Source: Shewanella sp. OPT22 (GTDB lineage: Bacteria > Pseudomonadota > Gammaproteobacteria > Enterobacterales > Shewanellaceae). From it: a DNA stretch of 64,000 nucleotides. The first letter of the stretch is position 1. Every line of letters starts with the position of its first letter. This document shows, one piece after another, positions 55,718-64,000 of this stretch. The stretch spans positions 263,353 through 327,352 of the forward strand of contig NZ_PGVH01000007.1 of the NCBI RefSeq assembly GCF_004168585.1. Direction: 5' to 3'. The notes beneath the pieces are model-generated. The model saw only the letters and a list, made by a program, of their open reading frames with translations, was not told the DNA's origin and ran no database searches. The position numbers and the translations under genes are program-made.

Positions 55718-57891
55718 TGTGCTGACCTCCCTGCCAATTGCCCTTTGTTTAACTGTTGTATGATCTTATCTTTAGTGCCATCGGCAACCACATGTCCATG
55801 ATCTAATACGATGATTCTATCGACCAGTTGTAATAGGTGCATTTTATGGGTGATCAAAAATAAACTTCTGTCTTTGCTTACATGCGCCATCGACTGAATA
55901 AACAGCTTTTCTGCACGAGAGTCCAAACTGGCTGTTGGTTCATCCATTAACAATATTGCGGGGTCGTTTAGGCTTGCTCTAGCAAGTGCAACAGTTTGAC
56001 GTTGTCCTCGACTTAAGGTGTGTCCACCTTCACCAACTTGTTTGTCTAATCCTTCAGATTCAAGGTTAGTGAACTGATTGACTCCTGATAATTGAACCGC
56101 CCGGATCAGCTGATGTTCTGATACTTGCCGTGTTCCAAAAAGGATATTATCTCGAATTGAACCGTGAAAAAGGGTGACATCTTGTGGCAAATAACCAAAG
56201 TTACGTCTTAAATCACTTGGATGAACTTGTTCACCATCCATTCCATCGTATCTAAGGCTTCCCTGAGAAGGCTTGAATAAACCCAGAAGAAGTTTAGCTA
56301 AGGTACTTTTACCTGAGCCATTACGACCAATAATCGCAATTCTTTCACCTGGTTTAATTGATAAACTGATGTTTTTTAGAATAGGCTTTTCAGATTCAGG
56401 ATAATTGAAACTCACTCTGTCGAGTTCTATTTTACCTTGGAGACGTTGCTTACTCGCTAAATGCCCTTTATCTTCAAATTCGTCTTCTTGTTTCATGATC
56501 TCATCAAGCTGACGCAGAGCACTCATTGTTGTGTTAGCACGAGTCATTAAACTCGCTAGTTGTGCCATCGGTGATATTGCACGACTTGATAACATCACTG
56601 CTGCAATAATCCCGCCCATAGATATATCACCGTCAGCCACTCGATATACGCCAAGAATAACGACCGATACCGTTGTCAACTGGACCATGAAGTTAGCCAC
56701 ATTTGACACGGAATTGGAGAGTTTTTTCGACTTTAACTGCCAAGTGGCACTATGACCTGTCATTTGCTGCCAAGTCTTTTGTAATATTCCCTCGGCGCCA
56801 TTAGCTTTAATCGACTCTAAAGCAGATAAACTCTCAATTAAATGGCCATGTTTAAGACTAGAAAACTTATTACCCTCATCAATGGCGGCTTTGAGCTTAG
56901 GTTGCAAATACAGAGTGAAACCAATAATAACGGCACCAAATAGTATAGGAACAAAGACTAAATCACCTGCAACAAGTGCAATAATAGCAAGAAAGAATAT
57001 TGCAAACGGTATATCAACCAAAGCAGTGATAGTGGCTGAAGTTAAAAAGTCACGAATGTGATCAAATTCACCCAATTGTTTAGCCATCCCACCAATACTG
57101 GGGGAACGTTTAGCTAAGGGAATACCAACCGCTTTTGCAAAAAGCTGTGAAGATACAATGATATCGATTTTTTTACCTGCGACATCAGTTAAGTAACTTC
57201 GTAATTGCCGCATGATAAAATCAAATAAATAGGCAATACCAGCACCAATCGCCATCACCCATAATGAATTAAATGCTAAGTTAGGCACCACTTTATCGTA
57301 AACATTCATAATAAATAATGGGGAAACTAACGCAAAAATATTGACCAAAACGGATGCAATGAGTACATCCCGATAGATAGGTTTAGCCGCTTTTACGGTA
57401 CTCCACAACCAATGCCCATGTTTTTCAGGAACATGAACATCAAACCCTTTATCTCCTCGATACTGCTGTTTTACCAGAAACAGATATCCAACGTATAAAG
57501 CTTCTAAAGCTTCTATGGTCATGACCTGTTCGCCGCCCGATTCAGGCAATTGAATCACGGCTTTATCAGCATCAAAATCAATCTCTCTGAGAATGCAAGC
57601 TTGTTTATCTTTGAGCAGCAATACACAAGGGAACATCACCGCTGAAAGGTGATTTAAGCTTTTCCGAGCTAACTTGGCTGAAAGCCCTGCTCTCGAAGCT
57701 GCTTGCGGAAATAAATCTGGAGTTAAATTAGAGGACTGCAAAGGTAAACCTGCCGCAAGTGATTCACTTGAGCACGGATTACCAAAGTGTTCTGTAAGCA
57801 ACACTAAACTGTCGAGCAATGGATCAGCAAAAACTCTCTGCGATGCAGAAATTGTCCACTGTTCAGTTTTATCTGACGTTGTAGCAGGCAC
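55714..57891 (-). CDS. Type I secretion ABC transporter (LapB-like)
   Basis: A 725-residue permease-ATPase. An N-terminal C39-like domain (about residues 20-150) appears degenerate: the Cys of the peptidase motif is not in the DCGxAC context, as in LapB-type transporters that do not cleave a leader. Six transmembrane helices (about 165-460) are followed by the ATPase: Walker A GRNGSGKSTLAK, ABC signature LSRGQRQTVALARA, Walker B ILLMDEP and His in FLITHK. It starts with GTG at 57891. It is the second gene of the operon, after the adhesin. Confidence 0.94.
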   Translation of the reverse strand: MPATTSDKTEQWTISASQRVFADPLLDSLVLLTEHFGNPCSSESLAAGLPLQSSNLTPDLFPQAASRAGLSAKLARKSLNHLSAVMFPCVLLLKDKQACILREIDFDADKAVIQLPESGGEQVMTIEALEALYVGYLFLVKQQYRGDKGFDVHVPEKHGHWLWSTVKAAKPIYRDVLIASVLVNIFALVSPLFIMNVYDKVVPNLAFNSLWVMAIGAGIAYLFDFIMRQLRSYLTDVAGKKIDIIVSSQLFAKAVGIPLAKRSPSIGGMAKQLGEFDHIRDFLTSATITALVDIPFAIFFLAIIALVAGDLVFVPILFGAVIIGFTLYLQPKLKAAIDEGNKFSSLKHGHLIESLSALESIKANGAEGILQKTWQQMTGHSATWQLKSKKLSNSVSNVANFMVQLTTVSVVILGVYRVADGDISMGGIIAAVMLSSRAISPMAQLASLMTRANTTMSALRQLDEIMKQEDEFEDKGHLASKQRLQGKIELDRVSFNYPESEKPILKNISLSIKPGERIAIIGRNGSGKSTLAKLLLGLFKPSQGSLRYDGMDGEQVHPSDLRRNFGYLPQDVTLFHGSIRDNILFGTRQVSEHQLIRAVQLSGVNQFTNLESEGLDKQVGEGGHTLSRGQRQTVALARASLNDPAILLMDEPTASLDSRAEKLFIQSMAHVSKDRSLFLITHKMHLLQLVDRIIVLDHGHVVADGTKDKIIQQLNKGQLAGRSAQ

Positions 57892-57952
57892 TTTACTCTC
57901 TGTTCCTTGTTATTATCTTTTATCCCTAAAGTAACCTTGCCATTTCCATGAC

Positions 57953-58013
57953 AAATCTAGTTCGAGTGAAGCTTAACCTCAAACTAGATTTTAGTTACTA
58001 GAGCCTAAGCTCT
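57953..58013 (-). promoter_or_regulatory. Two hairpins in the gap between the adhesin and transporter genes
   Basis: Read on the minus strand, the first is a short hairpin AGAGC-TTAG-GCTCT (58013-58000), 24 bases after the adhesin stop. The second is a longer inverted repeat AAATCTAGTT / AACTAGATTT with a 3-bp inner stem (57991-57953). Neither has a strong T-tail. They may partially terminate or stabilise the adhesin transcript ahead of the transport genes. Confidence 0.5.
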
Positions 58014-58036
58014 TCTAATCTATAGGGTACAAGCGA

Positions 58037-61000
58037 TTATGGTAATAGCTCGCCAGTTCTAAAAGAATCATTTTCATGCAATTCTTTTGGGCCATGGCTA
58101 GAGCTAAATGGAGAAGCGTCACTTGTATCTGTTTCAACGAGCTGAATTTGATCTTCAAATTTAGATTGATAGCTTATCATACCAGTCTCTCCCCCTTGAG
58201 TGCCAACATATTGTGTCAAATTGTTGACGTCATGAAGTTCAATGTCTTGACTGAATTGGGTTTTAGACAAATCTGAAGATCCAATATCATCGACATTAAG
58301 TGACTGAGTACCACTATCTTCGTTAAATATTAAATCTCCTTCTCCAATCAACTCATCAATAAAAATATTTTTATCCACAAACAAATCAATTTCGTATTCA
58401 GTCCATGACTCTAACTCATGTTCTGTATCACCATCTTCAAGCTCTATAAATGCGTAATGATTTACATCTTGAGATGACGATGCGTTACTCGTTTGAGAAT
58501 TATCTGCAAAATTGAGGTTTATCGTAAAATTAGCCGTTGTCGAATCATTATCCTCATCAGTAATGATGTAGGTAAATGTTTCACTTTGCCCTTGAGGAAT
58601 ATTACTCGCATTTTCCGTTAAGGTATAAGTGTACTCACCCGATGAATTAATCACGAGATCACCATAGAGCCCATTAATCGTGATACCACTTCCAGAAACG
58701 GCATACGCTGTATTTTGGAATATGATTTCAGAAACTTCAAAGCCCTGATCTGCACCGATTACATTATCATCATCCACTATACTTCCCGTAACTGATGGAC
58801 GTTCGCTTACTAAATCAATTTGAGCGACCAAGTCAAATTCTGTAAAACCGCCTTCGTTTGTAAATACTGGTTGACCGATTGGAACAACGACTCCATCTTT
58901 TACAAAATCGAGTTTACTGAATTGATAAACATTTGCTCCATCAAGGAATGTCCCGGTTACCGAAAGAATCGTAATTTCGTCAGGGGTGCCTTCTCCAGAT
59001 GTTTCATTGTGGTTAAACACAACTTCAACGGTAACATCTACATCATTACCACTGGAATCTGTCACACTAAACGTAATTTCCATCGTTGCTTGAGAAATAG
59101 CATCTTGATAAATGGTGTAATTAACATGAGTAAATGTGCCTAGCGTGATTTCTTTACCAATTTCTAGTGTGCCGTTTAAGCCACTATCGTTATCAACAAA
59201 GTTATAACCTGATTCATTTGAAGTTGGAGATGTTGAATTTTCTCCCCAACGAATGCTATTGTTACCGCCGTCGCTGCTACCATCAAACGTATTAACGCCA
59301 TAGCCACCAACCCAGCTAACCCAATTAGCAACCATTCCACTCATTGAGAAACTGTCAACAACAATACCTGTTTCAATGTTACTTGCTTCAACTCCGTCAT
59401 CTTCGACTGAGATTGAAAACGCAGATGACGTAATTGGAGTACCGTTTTCGGCGAATACATGCACTCCGATATCAATACTTTCATCATCTTCAATATCAAC
59501 ACCATCATGATCTATGGCATGAAGTAGTGTGACATCATAGCCCCAGTTGCCGCTGTAATTGCTTGGCTCACTCACCAATTGAATATGAATGACATCGAAC
59601 GGGTCACTACTGTTTGTTGCAGCAACGTAACCGATCAATGTATTTGTATCGGTATCCCATGTCCATTGAACTTCTTCGCCCATCGATGTAAGACCTGTTG
59701 GTCCTGATAACATTAGTGATATTACCGTACCGTCTGGGTTTTTAACTTCAATAACTCCACTGTCATTAACATCGTTTGTTGTATCAGGGGTACCATCAGT
59801 ATCAGGTGTACCATTTGCTAACCCTTCTTCAGACACTTCACTTGGACTAGCACTGACTATGACAATTTGATCTGGAGTTGCAGTTACCTCTATGTTCAGT
59901 GTTGACTGTTCTTCGAAGCCGTTGGCATCTTTAAGTTGATAAACAATGCTCGGAACGTTACCGTTATAGTCATCTGCCGGAGTAAATGTATAAACACCAT
60001 CACTCGCAAGACTGAAAACTCCCACATCATCGATGACAATATTGTTTCCATCCGCAGGGTACTGATTGGCATCACCGGCAATCATGAAGCTCATAACAGT
60101 TACTGGCATATGTGGACTGATCCCATCAATCACATTGCCAGTTTTTAAGCCAAAATCTTCAGATATAGTGACATTTTCATTATCATCAACAAAACCTCCT
60201 GTTATAGGGGTTACAGATATTGTTGAAACTGTATTATCGCCATCACCATCAGTTACTTGGATACTAAACTCAAACTCTGAACTATCACCACCTACTTGCA
60301 TTTCTTCGTACTGTAAGAAATCCCACTCTCCCGTAGCTGGAGTAAAGATAAATTGGAAAATGACATCATTATCTTCATCAAAACCTTTGATGATATTCCC
60401 TGATAGCTGCGTTGAGATAAGTTGCCCATCAAGTGTTCTTAGTTCACCTGACATCATTGATAATAGTTCTAAGTTTCCTGGTCCGTCAGCACCCCATAAT
60501 GCTTCAAGCTCTCCATTAGCGTAACCAATTACTGCTTCAGGCTCACCCACAAACTCAACACTCGTAATAGTGAAGTCACTATTATCATTTGGATTATTCT
60601 TACCATTATCTGTAGCCTTAACTATCATGGTGTCAAAGCCACCTTCTATCGCTTCAAAATTAGCGGCGAAATTACCGCTCGACGTATCTGAAGTGAATGG
60701 CACTGACGCAATTAACTCTCCATCACGATAAAACTCAACAACACCTGTTTCATCTTCACTTCCACCAAACATGGCAGCAAATTCAATTTTCACACCGTAC
60801 GCTAAAGTATTGGCATCTAGAGTAAAAATGACTTCTTCTGAGGCAGACTCACCATTCAGAGTTCTAAAATCAATTTCACCTGCTATCGGATGATATGGAG
60901 CTCCTACACTTTGAACGCCAATGCCATTTCCATCACTATACAAAGTGGCATCAACTAGTGTGATATCGTCGCTCGACTTGAATCCTTTTCCTGAAATGGT

Positions 61001-64000
61001 AAACCCGTCAAAGTCCATTTCGTATGCATTCGTTAAATTGATTAGCGAGAAATTACCCACTAGGGTATTTGGTATATCCTGCTCAGTAACTATGACCGTT
61101 TGTTCATTTACAACAGCAGGGCGATCATCCTCGAAGCTTATTGAAATCGTTGCTGTATCTGTACCACCAGTGCCATCTGATACTAGTAGCTCAAACTGAC
61201 CTAATATTACATCTTCCACCGTTGTGTCAGGGTGATCGATTGGCCCCTCTAAATTCACGGTATAAGTCCATATATTGCTACCAGCATCCGAAGGTGCTGT
61301 CAGTGCGATTGTGATAACTTTCTGATAGTCACCGTTGGCGGATGAACCAATGGAGCCAATCAAAGTATCGGTGTTAGGATCCCATGTCCAAGTGATAGGC
61401 ATTTGTGCCGACGTCAAATTCAAAAGGTCTCCACTTTCAGAGAATATCGGAGACTCACCCATTGAGACAGTTAATTCATCGCTATCAATGTCTTCTATCT
61501 CAAAAGTTCCTGTGTTAACGGCACTGTTTGATTTGTCTTCTGGTGAACCAGTTTGATCTGGAATTCCTACGAAATCTTGGTCATCAGGTGTCAGCCCCTC
61601 TTCTGATACACTTTTTGCCTCAACATTACTGATTTTAGGGTCATCATTAATACCAACTATCGTGATAGACACAGTCGTTGATGTTCCGTCGGATAACGCC
61701 ACTGTAAACGTCTTTAAAACTTCTTCGTCTTTAGCTAATCCATCAACCGTCGCATTTTGATTCAGCGTATACGTCCAGTTGCCTGCGTCATCTACGCTAA
61801 AGGTGCCGTAAACGTCACTGACAGTTTTAGCTACAAAGGCCAAATCTGAGTTATCTGCGTCCGTAGCCGTTAGCGTTCCGTTTGCAAATAAGTCCGTGTC
61901 TTCTACTACCGTATCTGCATCCACACTCACTACTGGCAAATCATCCGTTCCGATTATCTTAATCGTTACTGTCGTTTCTGTGCCATCGGATAAGGCGACC
62001 GTAAAGATCTTGATAAGCTCTTCATCTTCAACGAGTGCATCAACTGTCGCATTTTGATTCAGCGTATACGTCCAGTTACCTGCATCATCTACGGTAAAGG
62101 TGCCGTAAACGTCACTGACAGTGTTAGCAACAAAAGCTAAGTTCGGATTATCTGCATCCGTTGCGGTTAGTGTTCCGTTAGCAAATAAGTCTGTGTCTTC
62201 TATTACTGTATCTGCGCCCTCACTCACTACTGGCAAATCATCCGTTCCGATTATCTTAATCGTTACTGTCGTTTCTGTGCCATCGGATAAAGCTACCGAA
62301 AAGGTTTTGATGAGTTCTTCACCTTCAACGAGTGCATCAACTGTCGCATTTTGGTTAAGCGTGTATGTCCAGTTACCTGCGTCATCTACGGTAAAGGTGC
62401 CATAAATGTCACTGATAGAGTTAGCAACAAAGGCTAAATCTGGGTTGTCTGCATCCGTTGCAGTTAGTGTTCCGTTAGCAAATAAGTCTGTGTCTTCTAT
62501 TACTGTATCTGCGCCCTCACTCACTACTGGCAAATCATCCGTTCCGATTATCTTAATCGTTACTGTCGTTTCTGTGCCATCGGATAAAGCTACCGAAAAG
62601 GTCTTGATGAGTTCTTCATCTTCAACGAGTGCATCAACGGTTGCATTTTGGTTAAGCGTGTAGGTCCAGTTACCTGCGTCATCGACGATAAAGGTGCCGT
62701 AAATGTCACTGATGGTGTTAGCAACAAAAGCCAAGTCTGGGTTATCTGCATCCGTTGCGGTTAGTGTGCCTTCTGCAAGCAGCTCAGTGTCTTCAATTAC
62801 TGCTCCAGCATCTTCACTGATCACAGGTAAGTCATCGGTACCCGTTATCTTGACTTTCAAGATGGCCGTGTCTAAACCACCATTTTGATCACTGGCAGTA
62901 TAAGTGAAGTTTTCGAAGACGATTTCACCTTCTTCAAGTCCGGCCGTTACGGCACGGCTCTTGTCGAGGTAGTATGTGAAGCTGCCGTCGGCATTGAGTA
63001 CTAGCATGCCGTAAATACCATCAATACTTTGTCCTGCATCTACAATTGTGTCACCAAATTGAACTTGAGTGACGATGAGGTCATCATTTTCAATGTCGGT
63101 ATCGTTTTCAAGTACATTACCGTTAACCAATGTAGTTTGTTGCGCTGCACCATAAGCAGCATTTTGACCATAACTGCTAACAAACTCAGCCGAGTTGGTA
63201 TCGAAATTAAAGGTGTAAATATTGTTATCAGAAAAGATGTACAGCAACCCATCATGACCAGAGATCAAGCCAAAGTTCTGGGTTGTTCCGGTAACATTTT
63301 CTTTTATGATTGTCGCAACGGCGTTACCCGACGAATCGAAATCAATGCGAGCCAAATGACCCAAGCTGGTCGTAAAATACATTTCTCCTTGATGGAAAAC
63401 GATGTCACCAGCTGAATTGGCACCCAAGGTGTCAAAGGTGGCAACCACATCACCAAATTGACCACTATCACTTGTGTTTAATTGATAGAGGTTATCGCCA
63501 CCTGATGCATATAAGTCACCATTCGGAGCAAACGTTAAGCCATTAGACCATGGTACTGAATCATTAATGACTGTCGTTGTACCTGTTATTGGATCAATTA
63601 TGTACAGGGTACTGCCCGATATGCCATACATCACTCCTGAAGGTGAGATAGCTATATCTGTCATATACTGGTTCAACTGTGCAATAACTTCATGCTCGCC
63701 TGTTGCAGGATTGACACGTAATAAGTTTTTCTCACTATCAACAACATAAGCAGTATTGAATGGTGCATCTGGCTCATTGACTTCGTAACAGTCATCTTCT
63801 GCAACAGGTCGATCGTTGGTGCCAGTTACGGTAATGGTCACCGTGGTGTCACTGAAGCCACCGTTGTCATCACTAACACGAATGTTATACGTCAGTACGA
63901 CAGGTGTATCACCTTCTTGCATGGCTTCAACAACTGCAGAGTCATTGAACAAGTTAAAGGTCCACTCGCCCGTTTCACTGTTAAGGATGAACTCACCGTA
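58037..64000 (-). CDS. bpfA: BpfA/LapA-type giant surface adhesin (C-terminal 1987 residues; 5' end outside window)
   Basis: The frame is open to the right edge, so the first residue seen is mid-protein. From that edge the visible part has a cadherin/VCBS-like unit that carries a propeller-like insertion (about 63770-63141), then four VCBS repeats of 99 residues, a T1SS-143 repeat (about 61615-61115), a non-repetitive beta domain (about 61070-60520) and further Ig-like units. A second T1SS-143 repeat (about 59840-59385), a choice-of-anchor-K-like domain (about 59370-58790), a VCBS-like unit and a 140-residue acidic tail follow. No RTX GGxGxD nonapeptides are seen. The adhesin is exported by the downstream type I system and controlled by LapG/LapD. 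An operon of this exact order is known for Shewanella bpfA. Confidence 0.92.
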   Translation of the reverse strand, partial: YGEFILNSETGEWTFNLFNDSAVVEAMQEGDTPVVLTYNIRVSDDNGGFSDTTVTITVTGTNDRPVAEDDCYEVNEPDAPFNTAYVVDSEKNLLRVNPATGEHEVIAQLNQYMTDIAISPSGVMYGISGSTLYIIDPITGTTTVINDSVPWSNGLTFAPNGDLYASGGDNLYQLNTSDSGQFGDVVATFDTLGANSAGDIVFHQGEMYFTTSLGHLARIDFDSSGNAVATIIKENVTGTTQNFGLISGHDGLLYIFSDNNIYTFNFDTNSAEFVSSYGQNAAYGAAQQTTLVNGNVLENDTDIENDDLIVTQVQFGDTIVDAGQSIDGIYGMLVLNADGSFTYYLDKSRAVTAGLEEGEIVFENFTYTASDQNGGLDTAILKVKITGTDDLPVISEDAGAVIEDTELLAEGTLTATDADNPDLAFVANTISDIYGTFIVDDAGNWTYTLNQNATVDALVEDEELIKTFSVALSDGTETTVTIKIIGTDDLPVVSEGADTVIEDTDLFANGTLTATDADNPDLAFVANSISDIYGTFTVDDAGNWTYTLNQNATVDALVEGEELIKTFSVALSDGTETTVTIKIIGTDDLPVVSEGADTVIEDTDLFANGTLTATDADNPNLAFVANTVSDVYGTFTVDDAGNWTYTLNQNATVDALVEDEELIKIFTVALSDGTETTVTIKIIGTDDLPVVSVDADTVVEDTDLFANGTLTATDADNSDLAFVAKTVSDVYGTFSVDDAGNWTYTLNQNATVDGLAKDEEVLKTFTVALSDGTSTTVSITIVGINDDPKISNVEAKSVSEEGLTPDDQDFVGIPDQTGSPEDKSNSAVNTGTFEIEDIDSDELTVSMGESPIFSESGDLLNLTSAQMPITWTWDPNTDTLIGSIGSSANGDYQKVITIALTAPSDAGSNIWTYTVNLEGPIDHPDTTVEDVILGQFELLVSDGTGGTDTATISISFEDDRPAVVNEQTVIVTEQDIPNTLVGNFSLINLTNAYEMDFDGFTISGKGFKSSDDITLVDATLYSDGNGIGVQSVGAPYHPIAGEIDFRTLNGESASEEVIFTLDANTLAYGVKIEFAAMFGGSEDETGVVEFYRDGELIASVPFTSDTSSGNFAANFEAIEGGFDTMIVKATDNGKNNPNDNSDFTITSVEFVGEPEAVIGYANGELEALWGADGPGNLELLSMMSGELRTLDGQLISTQLSGNIIKGFDEDNDVIFQFIFTPATGEWDFLQYEEMQVGGDSSEFEFSIQVTDGDGDNTVSTISVTPITGGFVDDNENVTISEDFGLKTGNVIDGISPHMPVTVMSFMIAGDANQYPADGNNIVIDDVGVFSLASDGVYTFTPADDYNGNVPSIVYQLKDANGFEEQSTLNIEVTATPDQIVIVSASPSEVSEEGLANGTPDTDGTPDTTNDVNDSGVIEVKNPDGTVISLMLSGPTGLTSMGEEVQWTWDTDTNTLIGYVAATNSSDPFDVIHIQLVSEPSNYSGNWGYDVTLLHAIDHDGVDIEDDESIDIGVHVFAENGTPITSSAFSISVEDDGVEASNIETGIVVDSFSMSGMVANWVSWVGGYGVNTFDGSSDGGNNSIRWGENSTSPTSNESGYNFVDNDSGLNGTLEIGKEITLGTFTHVNYTIYQDAISQATMEITFSVTDSSGNDVDVTVEVVFNHNETSGEGTPDEITILSVTGTFLDGANVYQFSKLDFVKDGVVVPIGQPVFTNEGGFTEFDLVAQIDLVSERPSVTGSIVDDDNVIGADQGFEVSEIIFQNTAYAVSGSGITINGLYGDLVINSSGEYTYTLTENASNIPQGQSETFTYIITDEDNDSTTANFTINLNFADNSQTSNASSSQDVNHYAFIELEDGDTEHELESWTEYEIDLFVDKNIFIDELIGEGDLIFNEDSGTQSLNVDDIGSSDLSKTQFSQDIELHDVNNLTQYVGTQGGETGMISYQSKFEDQIQLVETDTSDASPFSSSHGPKELHENDSFRTGELLP
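61641..62828 (-). repeat. Four tandem 297-base VCBS repeat units
   Basis: The same sequence (for example CAAATCATCCGTTCCGATTA on the plus strand) recurs at 61937, 62234 and 62531, and a diverged copy at 62828, exactly 297 bases apart each time. Each unit encodes 99 residues (LPVVSE...TLTATDADNPDLAFVAN...YGTF.VDDAGNWTYTLNQNATVDALV...). The second and third units are nearly identical in DNA, and the last differs most and has one extra codon at its end. Confidence 0.95.
63141..63770 (-). other. Propeller-like domain inserted inside a cadherin-like repeat of the adhesin
   Basis: The flanks AEDDCYEVNEPD and LVNGNVLENDTDIENDDLIV are the two halves of an ordinary cadherin-like repeat, which normally run together. 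Between them sit about 210 residues with five similar blade-like segments of about 40 residues: NLLRVNPATGEHEVIAQL, LYIIDPITGTTTVI, LYQLNTSDSG, LARIDFDSSGNA and IYTFNFDTNS. Each is preceded by a G-x-(M/L)-Y-(G/A/F)-(I/S) strand such as GVMYGIS and GDLYASG. Confidence 0.75.

Noticed and set aside
57892..58036. A promoter for the transporter genes between the adhesin and the ABC transporter
   Set aside because: No convincing -35/-10 pair was seen; only hairpins are supported.
61641..62828. CRISPR-like array
   Set aside because: The repeats are 297 bases, contiguous without spacers, and keep the adhesin reading frame.
62121..62888. Consecutive similar open frames on the plus strand across the adhesin repeats
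   Set aside because: They are antisense shadows of the 297-base VCBS repeats; they repeat with the same period and lack ribosome sites.

Overview
The window comes from a marine-type, low-G+C gammaproteobacterium, most likely of the Shewanellaceae. Three gene orders support this. (1) lpoA-yraN-diaA-dolP is followed by a trpS-gph-rpe / dam-damX-aroB-aroK-pilQPONM block, with mrcA divergent from pilM. (2) An alr-dnaB pair lies next to S46 and S9 peptidases and an Oar-like TonB receptor. (3) A complete bpfA/lap-type adhesin operon has the order adhesin, ABC transporter, HlyD, TolC, OmpA, LapG, LapD that is known from Shewanella. Placement below family (for example near Parashewanella, because of the large orphan and ankyrin proteins) is a guess.

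Layout. 1-4087 (+): envelope and replication genes (C-terminal part of lpoA, yraN, diaA, dolP), then an ankyrin-repeat orphan. 4284-6652 (-): trpS, gph, rpe. 6845-7405 (+): two small membrane proteins wedged between rpe and dam. 7410-16547 (-): dam, damX, aroB, aroK, pilQ, pilP, pilO, pilN, pilM. 16901-20522 (+): mrcA and a Ca2+/Na+ antiporter. 20696-23756 (+): a TPR protein, a membrane protein and a DesK/DesR-type two-component pair. 23802-24568 (-): RDD and DUF2960-like genes. 24702-27107 (+): yqiJ-yqiK (flotillin). 27178-32218: accessory genes (secreted six-Cys protein, globin, choloylglycine hydrolase-family enzyme, diguanylate cyclase, GNAT protein, and a small secreted-protein gene interrupted by an in-frame stop). 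32289-34797 (-): alr, dnaB. 34906-42248: DPP11-type peptidase, S9 peptidase, TonB-dependent receptor. 42351-44210: rsd and hemE, divergent. 44269-49254 (-): a 1661-residue orphan protein. 49599-64000 (-): lapD, lapG, ompA, tolC, hlyD, ABC transporter and the C-terminal 1987 residues of the giant adhesin, which runs off the right edge.

How genes work together. LpoA activates PBP1A (mrcA), and DamX is a SPOR division protein, so several cell-wall genes are represented. PilMNOPQ builds the type IV pilus alignment complex and outer-membrane secretin. The adhesin operon carries its own type I secretion system plus the LapG protease / LapD c-di-GMP receptor switch that releases or retains the adhesin. 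A separate diguanylate cyclase at 29832 could feed it. The two peptidases and the receptor look like a peptide-scavenging set.

The most unusual points are a propeller-like domain inserted inside a cadherin-like repeat of the adhesin, the apparent absence of RTX nonapeptides from its C-terminal 1987 residues, the 1661-residue orphan, the TPR/membrane/two-component module with a tandem operator-like motif, and the in-frame stop in the gene at 31787-32218. No tRNA, rRNA, insertion sequence or CRISPR array was recognised.
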